The notes below the pieces were generated by a model. The model searched no databases and had not been told where the DNA came from. It saw nothing but the letters and a program-made list of their open reading frames with translations. This document shows, piece after piece, positions 53,153-60,236 of a stretch of DNA of 64,000 bases. The translations under genes and the position numbers were made by a program. Source of the DNA: Methyloversatilis universalis FAM5 (GTDB lineage Bacteria > Pseudomonadota > Gammaproteobacteria > Burkholderiales > Rhodocyclaceae); contig NZ_AFHG01000052.1 of assembly GCF_000214035.2 (NCBI RefSeq), forward strand, positions 1 to 64,000, written 5' to 3'. Numbering within the stretch: position 1 is the stretch's first letter; each line of letters starts with the position of its first letter.

Positions 53153-54916
53153 ATGAACAAGAACAGCGGCCGCACCCTGCGGCCCAGTGCAGTGAGTACC
53201 CTGGCCAGCAGCCTGCTGGCAGCCCTGCTGCTGGCACCGGTTGTCGCGCATGCCGAAGATCCGGAACCGCCGCTCGGCATCAACGTGCTGGAAGCCACCT
53301 TCAAGTGGCGTCCGAACTACGTCAGCGACGACATGCTGATCAACGCCGACAAGGACGCCAACAACTGGCTGCACTACGGCAAGGACTACCAGGCCACGCG
53401 CTTCTCGCAGCTGCGCCAGGTGACCCAGGACAACGTGAAGAAGCTGGTGCCGAAGTGGAACCTGTCCTTCGGCGTCAATGACGCGCAGGACAGCCAGACC
53501 ACCGTGGTGAATGGCCGCATCTACGTGACCGCCAGCCAGAACAAGGTGTTCTCGATCGACGGCGCCACCGGCCGCATGCTGTGGAAGTACGAGCGCTCGC
53601 TGCCGGGCGACCTCGGCCCGCGCCTGTGCTGCGAAGCGGTGAACCGTGGCGTGGCGGTGTACAAGGACATGGTCTACATGGCCACCCTGGACACCCACGT
53701 GGTCGCGCTGAACAACACCACCGGCAAGGTCGTGTGGGAAAAGAAGCTGGGCGACTACACGACCGGCGAAATCTATACCTCGATGCCGCTGGTCGCTGAC
53801 GGCAAGATCGTGGTCGGCAACTCCGGCGGCGACGTCGGCGCCAACGTCGGCAAGATCACCGCGCTCGATCCGGACACCGGCGAAATCGTGTGGCAGACCA
53901 CCACCCGCCCGACCGACGCCAAGGACCCGAACGCCAAGACCTGGGCCAACGACTCCTGGCGCACCGGCGGCTCGTCCGCCTGGCTGACCGGCAACTACGA
54001 CCCCAAGAGCAACACGATCTACTGGGGCGTGGGCAACCCGACGCCTGACTTCGACCCGAGCGTGCGCAAGGGCGACAACCTGTACAGCAACTCCACGCTG
54101 ATGATGGATGCGCGTACCGGCAAGATCAAGAACCACTTCCAGTACACGCCGAACGACGCCTGGGACTACGACGGCAACAACGAAACCATTCTGGTGGACG
54201 ACGAGAAGGGCCGCAAGGTGTGGCTGCACGGCGACCGCAACGGTCACCTGTACTCGATCGACCGCGTTACCGGCAAGTGCAACTGGGTGGTGCCGATCGC
54301 ACGCGTGAACTGGGTGACCGGCTTCTCCGACAACTGCCGTCCGATCGTCAACCCGGAAAAGGTCCCGGGCTACGACAAGATCGCCAAGGACATCGCGCCG
54401 ATTCTGGACGGTGGCAAGGAATGGCACCCGGCAGCGTACAGCCCGAAGACCAAGCTGCTGTATGTGCCCTACATCGACAGCTCGATGGACATCCAGGCCA
54501 AGAAGATGGAATGGAAGCGCGGCGAGTGGTTCCTGTCGTCCAAGGTGCTGAAGGCCAACCCCTACACCGGCGGCATCAAGGCGTTCAATGCCACCACCGG
54601 CGAAGTGGTGTGGTCGCGTCCGCAGAGCACGCCGGCGACCAGCGGCATGCTGGCCACCGCGGGTGGCGTGGTGTTCGCGGGTGACGCCGAGGGCTGGTTC
54701 CACGCCATGCGTGACGACACCGGCGAGGCACTGTGGCGCTTCAACGTCGGCACCGGCATCCACGGCAACCCGACCACTTTCACGGTGGATGGCAAGCAGT
54801 ACGTGGCCATCGTGTATGGCCCGGGCGGCGGCAGCCTGTGGCCGCTGGTGTATGACGAGCTGTTCAAGCACCAGAACCGCGGCGGCGGCATGATGATCTT
54901 CGGCCTGTCCGAGTAA
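53153..54916 (+). CDS. PQQ-dependent methanol/alcohol dehydrogenase, lanthanide-type active site
   Basis: The 587-residue periplasmic quinoprotein has a signal peptide (about 1-34, AHAED), the eight-bladed propeller, the vicinal disulfide Cys159-Cys160 (RLCCEAVNRG), the ligand Asn295 (GVGNPTPDF), catalytic Asp338 and, two residues on, Asp340 (DAWDYDGNNE). That extra Asp marks lanthanide-dependent XoxF/PedH-like enzymes. The position that is the metal ligand Glu in MxaF appears to be Asp227 (GNSGGDVGA). It could be an MDH2-like or XoxF-like methanol dehydrogenase or a broader alcohol dehydrogenase. GGAGGAA precedes the ATG. MxaJ-like and cytochrome genes follow. Confidence 0.9.
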   Translation: MNKNSGRTLRPSAVSTLASSLLAALLLAPVVAHAEDPEPPLGINVLEATFKWRPNYVSDDMLINADKDANNWLHYGKDYQATRFSQLRQVTQDNVKKLVPKWNLSFGVNDAQDSQTTVVNGRIYVTASQNKVFSIDGATGRMLWKYERSLPGDLGPRLCCEAVNRGVAVYKDMVYMATLDTHVVALNNTTGKVVWEKKLGDYTTGEIYTSMPLVADGKIVVGNSGGDVGANVGKITALDPDTGEIVWQTTTRPTDAKDPNAKTWANDSWRTGGSSAWLTGNYDPKSNTIYWGVGNPTPDFDPSVRKGDNLYSNSTLMMDARTGKIKNHFQYTPNDAWDYDGNNETILVDDEKGRKVWLHGDRNGHLYSIDRVTGKCNWVVPIARVNWVTGFSDNCRPIVNPEKVPGYDKIAKDIAPILDGGKEWHPAAYSPKTKLLYVPYIDSSMDIQAKKMEWKRGEWFLSSKVLKANPYTGGIKAFNATTGEVVWSRPQSTPATSGMLATAGGVVFAGDAEGWFHAMRDDTGEALWRFNVGTGIHGNPTTFTVDGKQYVAIVYGPGGGSLWPLVYDELFKHQNRGGGMMIFGLSE

Positions 54917-54923
54917 TGGAGCC

Positions 54924-54945
54924 GGGGCGCCCGCAAGGGCGCCCC
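54924..54945 (+). other. Stable hairpin directly after the dehydrogenase gene
   Basis: GGGGCGCCC (54924-54932) and GGGCGCCCC (54937-54945) form a perfect 9-bp GC stem with a GCAA tetraloop, 8 nt after the stop. No T tract follows. It probably stabilises the 3' end of the abundant dehydrogenase mRNA and lowers read-through translation of the next gene. Confidence 0.65.
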
Positions 54946-54953
54946 ATGTCGCG

Positions 54954-55724
54954 ATGACGATTTCGATCAAGACATCCGCCGTGCTGCGCATCGCAGCCTG
55001 CCTGCTGGGCCTCGCGACGTTGCCGGCGGCGCATGCAGCATCGCTGAACGCCTGCGTGGTCGAGGGCAATGCGCCCTTCTCATCGCGCGACGGCGGCGCG
55101 AAGGGGCTGGATATAGAAGTGATGCAGGCGGTGGCTGCCCGCATGGGGCGAGACCTGCAGCTCACCTGGATCACCGTGCCCGCCCGCGGCGGCATGGGCC
55201 GGGCGCTCAAGCAGACGGTGCAGGCCGGCACCTGCGAACTGTTCGTCGGTCTGCCCGAAACCGTAGACGGCGGCGAGGATCTGGCCGAACGCAATCTGGT
55301 CGCCTCGAAGCCGTACGCCGCGGTCGCCTATGCGCTGGTGGTGCCTGCCGCGAGCAAGGCGAAGGTGCTGGCTGACCTGCGCACCGCACGGGTGGGCGGT
55401 ATCACCGCCACGCCGGCCGATCTTCACCTGCTGGCCGGCGGCTACAACCGTACGCCTTACGGCAGCGTGAGCCAGATGCTGGAGGCGGTGGCGCGGGGCG
55501 AACTGGGCGGTGCGCTGGTGTGGTCCGGCCGTCTGGCCGAAACGCCGCTGCCGGCTTCACTCAGGCTGGCCCAGGTGCTGCGTGAGCCGACCCTGACCAC
55601 CCGTTTCGTGATCGCCTACCGGCGCGGCGACGCGGCGCTGGGCAGCGAACTCGATGCGGTGCTGACGGCTTTCGCGGCTGACGGCACGCTGGACGCGCTG
55701 GCCCGCAAGGCCGGCTTCCCGTGA
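54954..55724 (+). CDS. MxaJ/XoxJ-like periplasmic binding protein
   Basis: The 256-residue protein has a signal peptide (cleavage near AHAAS) and a type 2 periplasmic-binding fold (LNACVVEGNAPFSSRDGGAK; GLDIEVMQAVAARMG; ELFVGLPETVDGGEDL). Such proteins next to quinoprotein dehydrogenases (MxaJ, XoxJ) are thought to help load or activate the enzyme. It lies 37 nt after the dehydrogenase, behind a hairpin and without a strong Shine-Dalgarno, so lower expression is expected. Confidence 0.87.
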   Translation: MTISIKTSAVLRIAACLLGLATLPAAHAASLNACVVEGNAPFSSRDGGAKGLDIEVMQAVAARMGRDLQLTWITVPARGGMGRALKQTVQAGTCELFVGLPETVDGGEDLAERNLVASKPYAAVAYALVVPAASKAKVLADLRTARVGGITATPADLHLLAGGYNRTPYGSVSQMLEAVARGELGGALVWSGRLAETPLPASLRLAQVLREPTLTTRFVIAYRRGDAALGSELDAVLTAFAADGTLDALARKAGFP

Positions 55725-55738
55725 GCACAGGAGCCGTG

Positions 55739-56152
55739 ATGCAGCACTCATTGCGTTTCATGCTGCTGGCCGGCCTGACGGCGGCAAGCGCTTCGTTCGC
55801 CTTCGGCAACGACATTCCGGCGGTGAATCCGCTGGCCGGTGACCCGCAGGCCGCGCAGGCCGGCGAGGAACTGTTCGGCCGCAACTGCCAGCAGTGCCAC
55901 AACTCGCGCGGCAAGGGCGGCAAGGGGCCGCAGCTGGTCAAGGGCGCCTGGGGCCCTGGCGGTGCGAACAGCGATGGCTACATGTACGGAATCATCGCCA
56001 ACGGCCGGCCCAACACCCAGATGGGCGGCTTCGGCCCGGCGCTCAAGCCGGAAGAGATCTGGCAGATCATCGCCTTCCTGCGCGAGGAAGCGAAGCGCGT
56101 GAAGGCGGCCGAAAAGGCCAAGGCCGGCGCCGAAGACGATCTCTGGTTCTGA
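55739..56152 (+). CDS. Cytochrome c, first of a duplicated pair
   Basis: The 137-residue protein has a signal peptide (about 1-24) and one haem motif CQQCH in ELFGRNCQQCHNSRGKGG, a possible axial Met in NTQMGGFGPAL, and the C-terminal helix EEIWQIIAFLREEAKR. It is the likely periplasmic electron acceptor of the dehydrogenase. ATG 55739 follows AGGAG (55729-55733); an in-frame GTG at 55721 is less likely. An 89-nt stretch is identical to the next gene. Confidence 0.88.
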   Translation: MQHSLRFMLLAGLTAASASFAFGNDIPAVNPLAGDPQAAQAGEELFGRNCQQCHNSRGKGGKGPQLVKGAWGPGGANSDGYMYGIIANGRPNTQMGGFGPALKPEEIWQIIAFLREEAKRVKAAEKAKAGAEDDLWF

Positions 56153-56234
56153 TCCCGCATCCGGCCCGGCCGGATGCCGGTGCGGCGGCCCGATGCGGCT
56201 GGCCGCGCCTGTCCACTCATATGGAGTTCCACCG

Positions 56235-56666
56235 ATGCAATACACCCTGATCCGCGGCGCCGCCACCTGCGCGCTCGCCGCTGCGCTGGCGCTGGGCGCC
56301 ACATCCGTTTCCGCCTTCGGGCCGGGCGGCCCGACCGGTCCCGCCGGGGCCGCCACCGAAAGCGACGCCAGCAAGGGCGAAGAACTGTTCGGCCGCAACT
56401 GCCAGCAGTGCCACAACTCGCGCGGCAAGGGCGGCAAGGGGCCGCAGCTGGTCAAGGGCGCCTGGGGCCCGGGCGGCGCCAACAGCGACGACTACATGTA
56501 CAAGATCATTTCCGAAGGCCGGGCCAATACCCAGATGGGCGGTTTCGGGCCGGCGCTGAAGCCGGAAGAGATCCGCCAGATCATCGCCTTCCTGCGCGAG
56601 GAGGCGAAGCGCGTTCAGGCGGCTGACCGCAAGGCGGCCACCCAGGACGAAGGCCAGTGGTACTGA
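56235..56666 (+). CDS. Cytochrome c, second of a duplicated pair
   Basis: The 143-residue protein has a signal peptide (MQYTLIRGAATCALAAALAL..., cleavage near VSAFG), a Gly/Pro linker and the same CQQCH cytochrome core as its neighbour, with NTQMGGFGPALKPEEI and a slightly different tail. ATG 56235 follows GGAG; an upstream in-frame ATG at 56193 would destroy the signal peptide. The pair may pass electrons in series or serve different conditions. Confidence 0.88.
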   Translation: MQYTLIRGAATCALAAALALGATSVSAFGPGGPTGPAGAATESDASKGEELFGRNCQQCHNSRGKGGKGPQLVKGAWGPGGANSDDYMYKIISEGRANTQMGGFGPALKPEEIRQIIAFLREEAKRVQAADRKAATQDEGQWY

Positions 56667-56725
56667 TCCGGCCGTCCGGTCACTGCTGAGCCGATTTCAC
56701 CCACGAGAAGAAGAGGAGACACGCC

Positions 56726-57208
56726 ATGAAGTTCACTACCCTGTCCGCCGCCGTCGCGCTCGCCGCGCTGAGCGCATTCGGCAGCGCCGCACAGGCCCAG
56801 ACCGCGCGTCCGTCGCTCGACCTCGCCACCGCCAAGGCGATCGGCGAAGGCTGCGAGAAGTACGCCGCCAGCAAGGGCTGGCGCATGATCATCGCGGTGC
56901 ATGACACCGCCGGCAATCCGAAGTACTTCAGCCGCATGGACGACAGCATCCTGATCAGCGTCAATGTGGCCCGCCTGAAGGCCGACACCTCGGCCAGCCT
57001 GCCGGTGTCCACCCGTCAGTTCCGCGATCTGTCCAAGGGCATTCCGACCGCCGAACTGCTGCCCCGCACCACCGCCATCATCGGCGGCCTGCCCATCATG
57101 AGCGCCAAGGGCGTGCATCTGGGGGGCGTCGGCGTCAGTGGCGGTACCGAGGAAGAGGACGAGGAATGCGCGAAGAAGGGTCTGGAAGCGGCCAAGTCGC
57201 TGCTCTGA
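56726..57208 (+). CDS. HbpS/GlcG-like (heme-degrading-domain family) periplasmic protein
   Basis: The 160-residue protein has a signal peptide (about 1-24, AQAQT) and the GlcG/HbpS fold: LATAKAIGEGCEKYAASKGW, IIAVHDTAGNPKYFSRMDD, and GLPIMSAKGVHLGGVGVSGG. Family members bind haem or cobalamin in some bacteria and often sit beside quinoprotein dehydrogenase genes. It ends the dehydrogenase operon, 59 nt after the second cytochrome, behind AGGAG. Its exact role is unknown. Confidence 0.83.
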   Translation: MKFTTLSAAVALAALSAFGSAAQAQTARPSLDLATAKAIGEGCEKYAASKGWRMIIAVHDTAGNPKYFSRMDDSILISVNVARLKADTSASLPVSTRQFRDLSKGIPTAELLPRTTAIIGGLPIMSAKGVHLGGVGVSGGTEEEDEECAKKGLEAAKSLL

Positions 57209-57380
57209 TCCCTGCCCGGGGCGTCATCGGGCGCGGGCCGCCGGCCCGTTCCCGCCCCGATCCGGGCGCCGGCGCTGAAAATTTTTCACACTCCGGCGTC
57301 CGGCCATCTTCAGTTCCGGTTCACGCTTTCGTTAAGAAGCTTCGGGTTGTCCATATACGCCGTTGCCGAGCCGGAACAAC

Positions 57381-58100
57381 ATGAATACCAGAGCCGAGCC
57401 CCCCGTCGAAGATTTCGCCCGCACCGCCGATGCCGCCGTGGTCGGCAAGGATCTCGCTTTCAAGGATCTGGGTCTGAAGGTTGGCGACCGCATGGTGATC
57501 GAGCCACCGGCCAAGCTGGGCGAACAGCCGGGCGTGGTGAAGCTGATCGGCTGGGTGAATGATCTGAGCGTGCTGGTCACCATGCCGGACACCCGCGCCT
57601 GGGCCGGCCCGCCGATCGAGGGCGACGAAATCGGCGTGCGCACCTTTTCCGGCCGCCACGCCTACGGCTTCAGCACCGTGGTCGGCAAGCGTTCGGTGCG
57701 TCCGTTCGAATACCTGCATCTCGAATTTCCGCGCCGCATCTCGATGCGGCAGATCCGCAACGCCGAGCGCATCGCCACCTCGATCAGCGCGCGGGTGACC
57801 GACGCCGACGAACCGGTGCCCACCGTGGTGACCAATCTCAGCGCCACCGGCGCCGAAGTGCGCGTGTGGTCGCCCGGCCGTGCGGTCGGCGACAAGGTGT
57901 CGCTGGAACTGGTGCTGGACATCCACAAGGTGCGCACCCGCATCGTGGTGACCGGGGTGATCCGCAACCAGCACGACACCGTGGATACCGGCGAACCGGC
58001 CTATGGCGTCGAATTCGAGGACCTCAACGCGCAGACTTCGGTCTTCCTCAAGAGCTACGTCTACCAGAACCTGGTCGAACAGCCGCACCGGCGGCTGTAA
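57381..58100 (+). CDS. PilZ-domain c-di-GMP receptor, YcgR-like
   Basis: The 239-residue protein has an N-terminal YcgR-type domain (about 25-120) and a C-terminal PilZ domain with the c-di-GMP motifs RXXXR in RQIRNAERI (123-131) and NXSXXG in TNLSATGAEV (151-160). It probably slows motility or controls surface behaviour in response to c-di-GMP. No flagellar genes are near. ATG 57381 is chosen over an in-frame TTG at 57363. It is convergent with a PEP-CTERM gene. Confidence 0.87.
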   Translation: MNTRAEPPVEDFARTADAAVVGKDLAFKDLGLKVGDRMVIEPPAKLGEQPGVVKLIGWVNDLSVLVTMPDTRAWAGPPIEGDEIGVRTFSGRHAYGFSTVVGKRSVRPFEYLHLEFPRRISMRQIRNAERIATSISARVTDADEPVPTVVTNLSATGAEVRVWSPGRAVGDKVSLELVLDIHKVRTRIVVTGVIRNQHDTVDTGEPAYGVEFEDLNAQTSVFLKSYVYQNLVEQPHRRL

Positions 58101-58132
58101 GTCAGCTACAAGCGGCAAGCTCCAGGATTCAA

Positions 58133-58159
58133 GGAACCCCTTTTGTTCCGGGGGGTTCC
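58133..58159 (+). terminator. Possible terminator hairpin after the PilZ gene
   Basis: GGAACCCC (58133-58140) and GGGGTTCC (58152-58159) are complementary; TTTT occurs in the loop rather than after the stem. It lies 32 nt after the PilZ stop in the convergent region. Confidence 0.4.
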
Positions 58160-58163
58160 GACC

Positions 58164-58205
58164 TTGCAGCTTGCAGCTTGCAGCTTGCAGCTTGCAGCTT
58201 GCAGC
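58164..58205. repeat. Six tandem copies of the heptamer TTGCAGC
   Basis: TTGCAGC is repeated exactly six times (starts 58164, 58171, 58178, 58185, 58192, 58199), ending 3 bp before the stop codon of the convergent PEP-CTERM gene. Such 7-bp repeats change copy number by slippage. Here they lie outside both reading frames. Confidence 0.95.
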
Positions 58206-58207
58206 GC

Positions 58208-59614
58208 TCAGCGCTGGCGGCGTGAGAGGGCGCCGACCAGCGCCAGACCGGCGCCGAGCAGGGCCCACGAAGCCGGTTCCGGCACCGGCGCGGTGTAGCC
58301 GGCCAGTTCGGCGGCCGACGCGCGGTAGCCGTGCAGCACGCCCGGAATCAGCGCGAAACCGTCGGTGCTGCCGGTATAGGCGGTGCTCGTGCCGGCCAGC
58401 GTGCAGCCGGCGGTCGAACCCAGCGGACACTGGATGCGCTGCTGGGTGGCCGGGTTGTACAGCACGTCGAACTGCACCGCGCTGCCGTTCTGGGTCACCG
58501 AGTAGTCGTTGTCATTGCCGGCCACGATGAGCCAGGAGCCGTCGTCGAGTTGCGGGCCCACTGCCAGGCCTTCCCACTTCTCAGGCGACACGCCGCCGGT
58601 TTCTGGCAGCGTGTTCGCCGCCAGATCGATGAAGGGCGTGCCGTTCTTGCTCACCGCGACGAAGCTGGCGCCCGGCGCATCCAGGTCGATGCCGGTCACG
58701 TCGGTCGCGCCGGCGAGGCTGATCAGATACACATTCTTGTTGCCAGCCGCGCCGGCCAGCGTCGCTTCGGCGCCCAGACCGCGGTTGTTGCGCTCCAGCA
58801 CCATGAATTCCTGGTCGTTCAGCGCGACCAGCGCCGAAATGCCGCGGCCCTGGGCTGCGGTGTCCATCCGGTAGGCGTACTGCGCCACCGCTTCGCCATT
58901 GCCGTTGTCGAACTTGACGATGCGGTTGTACACGCCGTTGGCGCCGCCTTCGTCCATCATCGAACTCTGCAGCATCGCGTAGGTGTAGCGGCCGTCCGGC
59001 GAGATGGCCAGCCCTTCGAAGCCGCGATTGGTGCGGCGGCCGCTCACGCCGTCGCCGTCGTAGTTGTACTGGCCGTTGGCCAGCACCGGGCGCAGCGCCT
59101 GCGGCGTGTTGTAGGTGCGCAGCAGCGCGCCGCTGCGGTCGAATTCGTACAGCGACGGACCGTATTCGTCCGACACCAGCAGCGTGCCGGTGCGCGGGTT
59201 GATGACGAAACCTTCCGGGTCGAAGGCGGTGCCCAGATTTGCGGCCGAGCCGCTCAGCGTGCCCGGGAACTGGCCGCCCATCACCGTGCCGCCAGCGCTG
59301 AACTTGACCGTCTGCACCACCTGGAAGTTGGATATGGCGCCGCTGCTGCGGTCCACATCCAGCGTGAAGCGCTGCACCCGCACGTCGTAGGGCAGGGTGC
59401 CGCCGCCCGGACCGCGGTCGGACAGGCCCCACCATTCGTTGCGGTTCGGGTCGTAGTAGATGTCGGAGAACATGCCCAGCCTGCCGTCGTTCACGCTGCT
59501 GCCGAACTGGTCGCCGGTGCTGCCCGGAATGGCGATGCCGTTGATGAAGGACACGGCGGATGCCGGCATGGCGGCGGCGGCCAGCAGCGCCGCGGCGAGC
59601 GATTTCAGTTTCAT
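58208..59614 (-). CDS. PEP-CTERM protein with esterase-like phytase domain
   Basis: The 468-residue protein has a signal peptide (MKLKSLAAALLAAAAMPASA), a beta-propeller of the esterase-like activity of phytase type (FSDIYYDPNRNEWWGLSDRG; DPEGFVINPRTGTLLVSDEY; RGFEGLAISPDGRYTYAM; EKWEGLAVGPQL) and the PEP-CTERM signal VPEPASWALLGAG, hydrophobic helix and SRRQR end. It may hydrolyse phosphate or other esters at the cell surface; activity is not proven from sequence. ATG 59614 is chosen from the signal peptide. A sigma-54-like promoter lies upstream. Confidence 0.85.
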   Translation of the reverse strand: MKLKSLAAALLAAAAMPASAVSFINGIAIPGSTGDQFGSSVNDGRLGMFSDIYYDPNRNEWWGLSDRGPGGGTLPYDVRVQRFTLDVDRSSGAISNFQVVQTVKFSAGGTVMGGQFPGTLSGSAANLGTAFDPEGFVINPRTGTLLVSDEYGPSLYEFDRSGALLRTYNTPQALRPVLANGQYNYDGDGVSGRRTNRGFEGLAISPDGRYTYAMLQSSMMDEGGANGVYNRIVKFDNGNGEAVAQYAYRMDTAAQGRGISALVALNDQEFMVLERNNRGLGAEATLAGAAGNKNVYLISLAGATDVTGIDLDAPGASFVAVSKNGTPFIDLAANTLPETGGVSPEKWEGLAVGPQLDDGSWLIVAGNDNDYSVTQNGSAVQFDVLYNPATQQRIQCPLGSTAGCTLAGTSTAYTGSTDGFALIPGVLHGYRASAAELAGYTAPVPEPASWALLGAGLALVGALSRRQR

Positions 59615-59664
59615 GATGGACCTCACTGTTGTTGTGTCGGATATGCGCGATGGACATGCGATCG

Positions 59665-59679
59665 GCAACCGTCCAGCCT
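59665..59679 (-). promoter_or_regulatory. Candidate sigma-54 promoter of the phytase-like PEP-CTERM gene
   Basis: On the - strand AGGC (59679-59676) and TTGC (59668-59665) are 7 bp apart, so the invariant GG and GC have RpoN spacing; the first base deviates from TGGC. The start would be near 59653, about 40 nt before the ATG. It parallels the stronger promoter at the first PEP-CTERM gene. Confidence 0.45.
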
Positions 59680-59787
59680 AGGCGGTGCATGTTTCAGTCT
59701 TGCGTCGCATCCGGTGCCTGCGCGAACCCTTGACCATTCCGGTGGTCACCCCCATGTGATCCGTTTGAACCCACGAGGCGCTCCCGC

Positions 59788-60126
59788 ATGAACACCGATC
59801 CGTCCTTCCGGCGCCTGCACGGCCGTCAGGTCCATCTCCAGCCCAAGGGCTTCTTCGGCAAGCTGGTCGCGCTGCTGGTCGGCGCCGGCCTGCTGGTGCT
59901 GGGGCTCATGTTCTCGGTGGTGATCGTCGCGGTGGCGGTGGTGGGCGGACTCGCCTTCTGGGGCTGGATGTGGTGGAAAACCCGCGACCTGCGCCGCCGC
60001 ATGCGCGAACAGATGGATCACCCGATGCAGGCGCCCTTCGGCGACGTGCCCGCCAGTGGCGGCCGCGTGATCGAGGGCGAAGTGATCGAGGTGAGTGCGG
60101 AGGTCGGCACCGACAGCCGCCGCTGA
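59788..60126 (+). CDS. Small membrane protein, unknown function
   Basis: The 112-residue protein has a basic N terminus, a hydrophobic stretch of one long or two short helices (about 27-63: LVALLVGAGLLVLGLMFSVV then VVGGLAFWGWMWW), and an acidic tail GGRVIEGEVIEVSAEV. No family is recognised with certainty. It is 110 bp upstream of nnrS on the same strand but separated by the nnrS promoter, so it is probably its own unit. Confidence 0.65.
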   Translation: MNTDPSFRRLHGRQVHLQPKGFFGKLVALLVGAGLLVLGLMFSVVIVAVAVVGGLAFWGWMWWKTRDLRRRMREQMDHPMQAPFGDVPASGGRVIEGEVIEVSAEVGTDSRR

Positions 60127-60166
60127 TGCCGCGCGGCCCCGATCTTCCGGTCCTTGACCGCCGGCC

Positions 60167-60208
60167 TTGTTCTGCATCAAGTTTTAAGATTCATCGAGGA
60201 TGTATGTT
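60167..60208 (+). promoter_or_regulatory. nnrS promoter with FNR/DNR site and NsrR-like operator
   Basis: TTGTT-CTGC-ATCAA (60167-60180) matches the FNR/DNR box TTGAT-N4-ATCAA in 9 of 10. A class II start 41.5 bp on falls near 60215, with TATGTT (60203-60208) at -10. The imperfect palindrome AAGATTCATCG-A-GGATGTATGTT (60186-60208) resembles the NsrR consensus and covers the -10. Together they predict low-oxygen activation and relief of repression by nitric oxide. Confidence 0.65.
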
Positions 60209-60236
60209 TTCGCCCATCCACTGAAGGAGCGCGAAC

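Noticed and set aside
57226-57250. Hairpin CGGGCC-GCC-GGCCCG after the HbpS-like gene as a terminator
   Set aside because: Short stem in very GC-rich sequence with no T tract; it could occur by chance.
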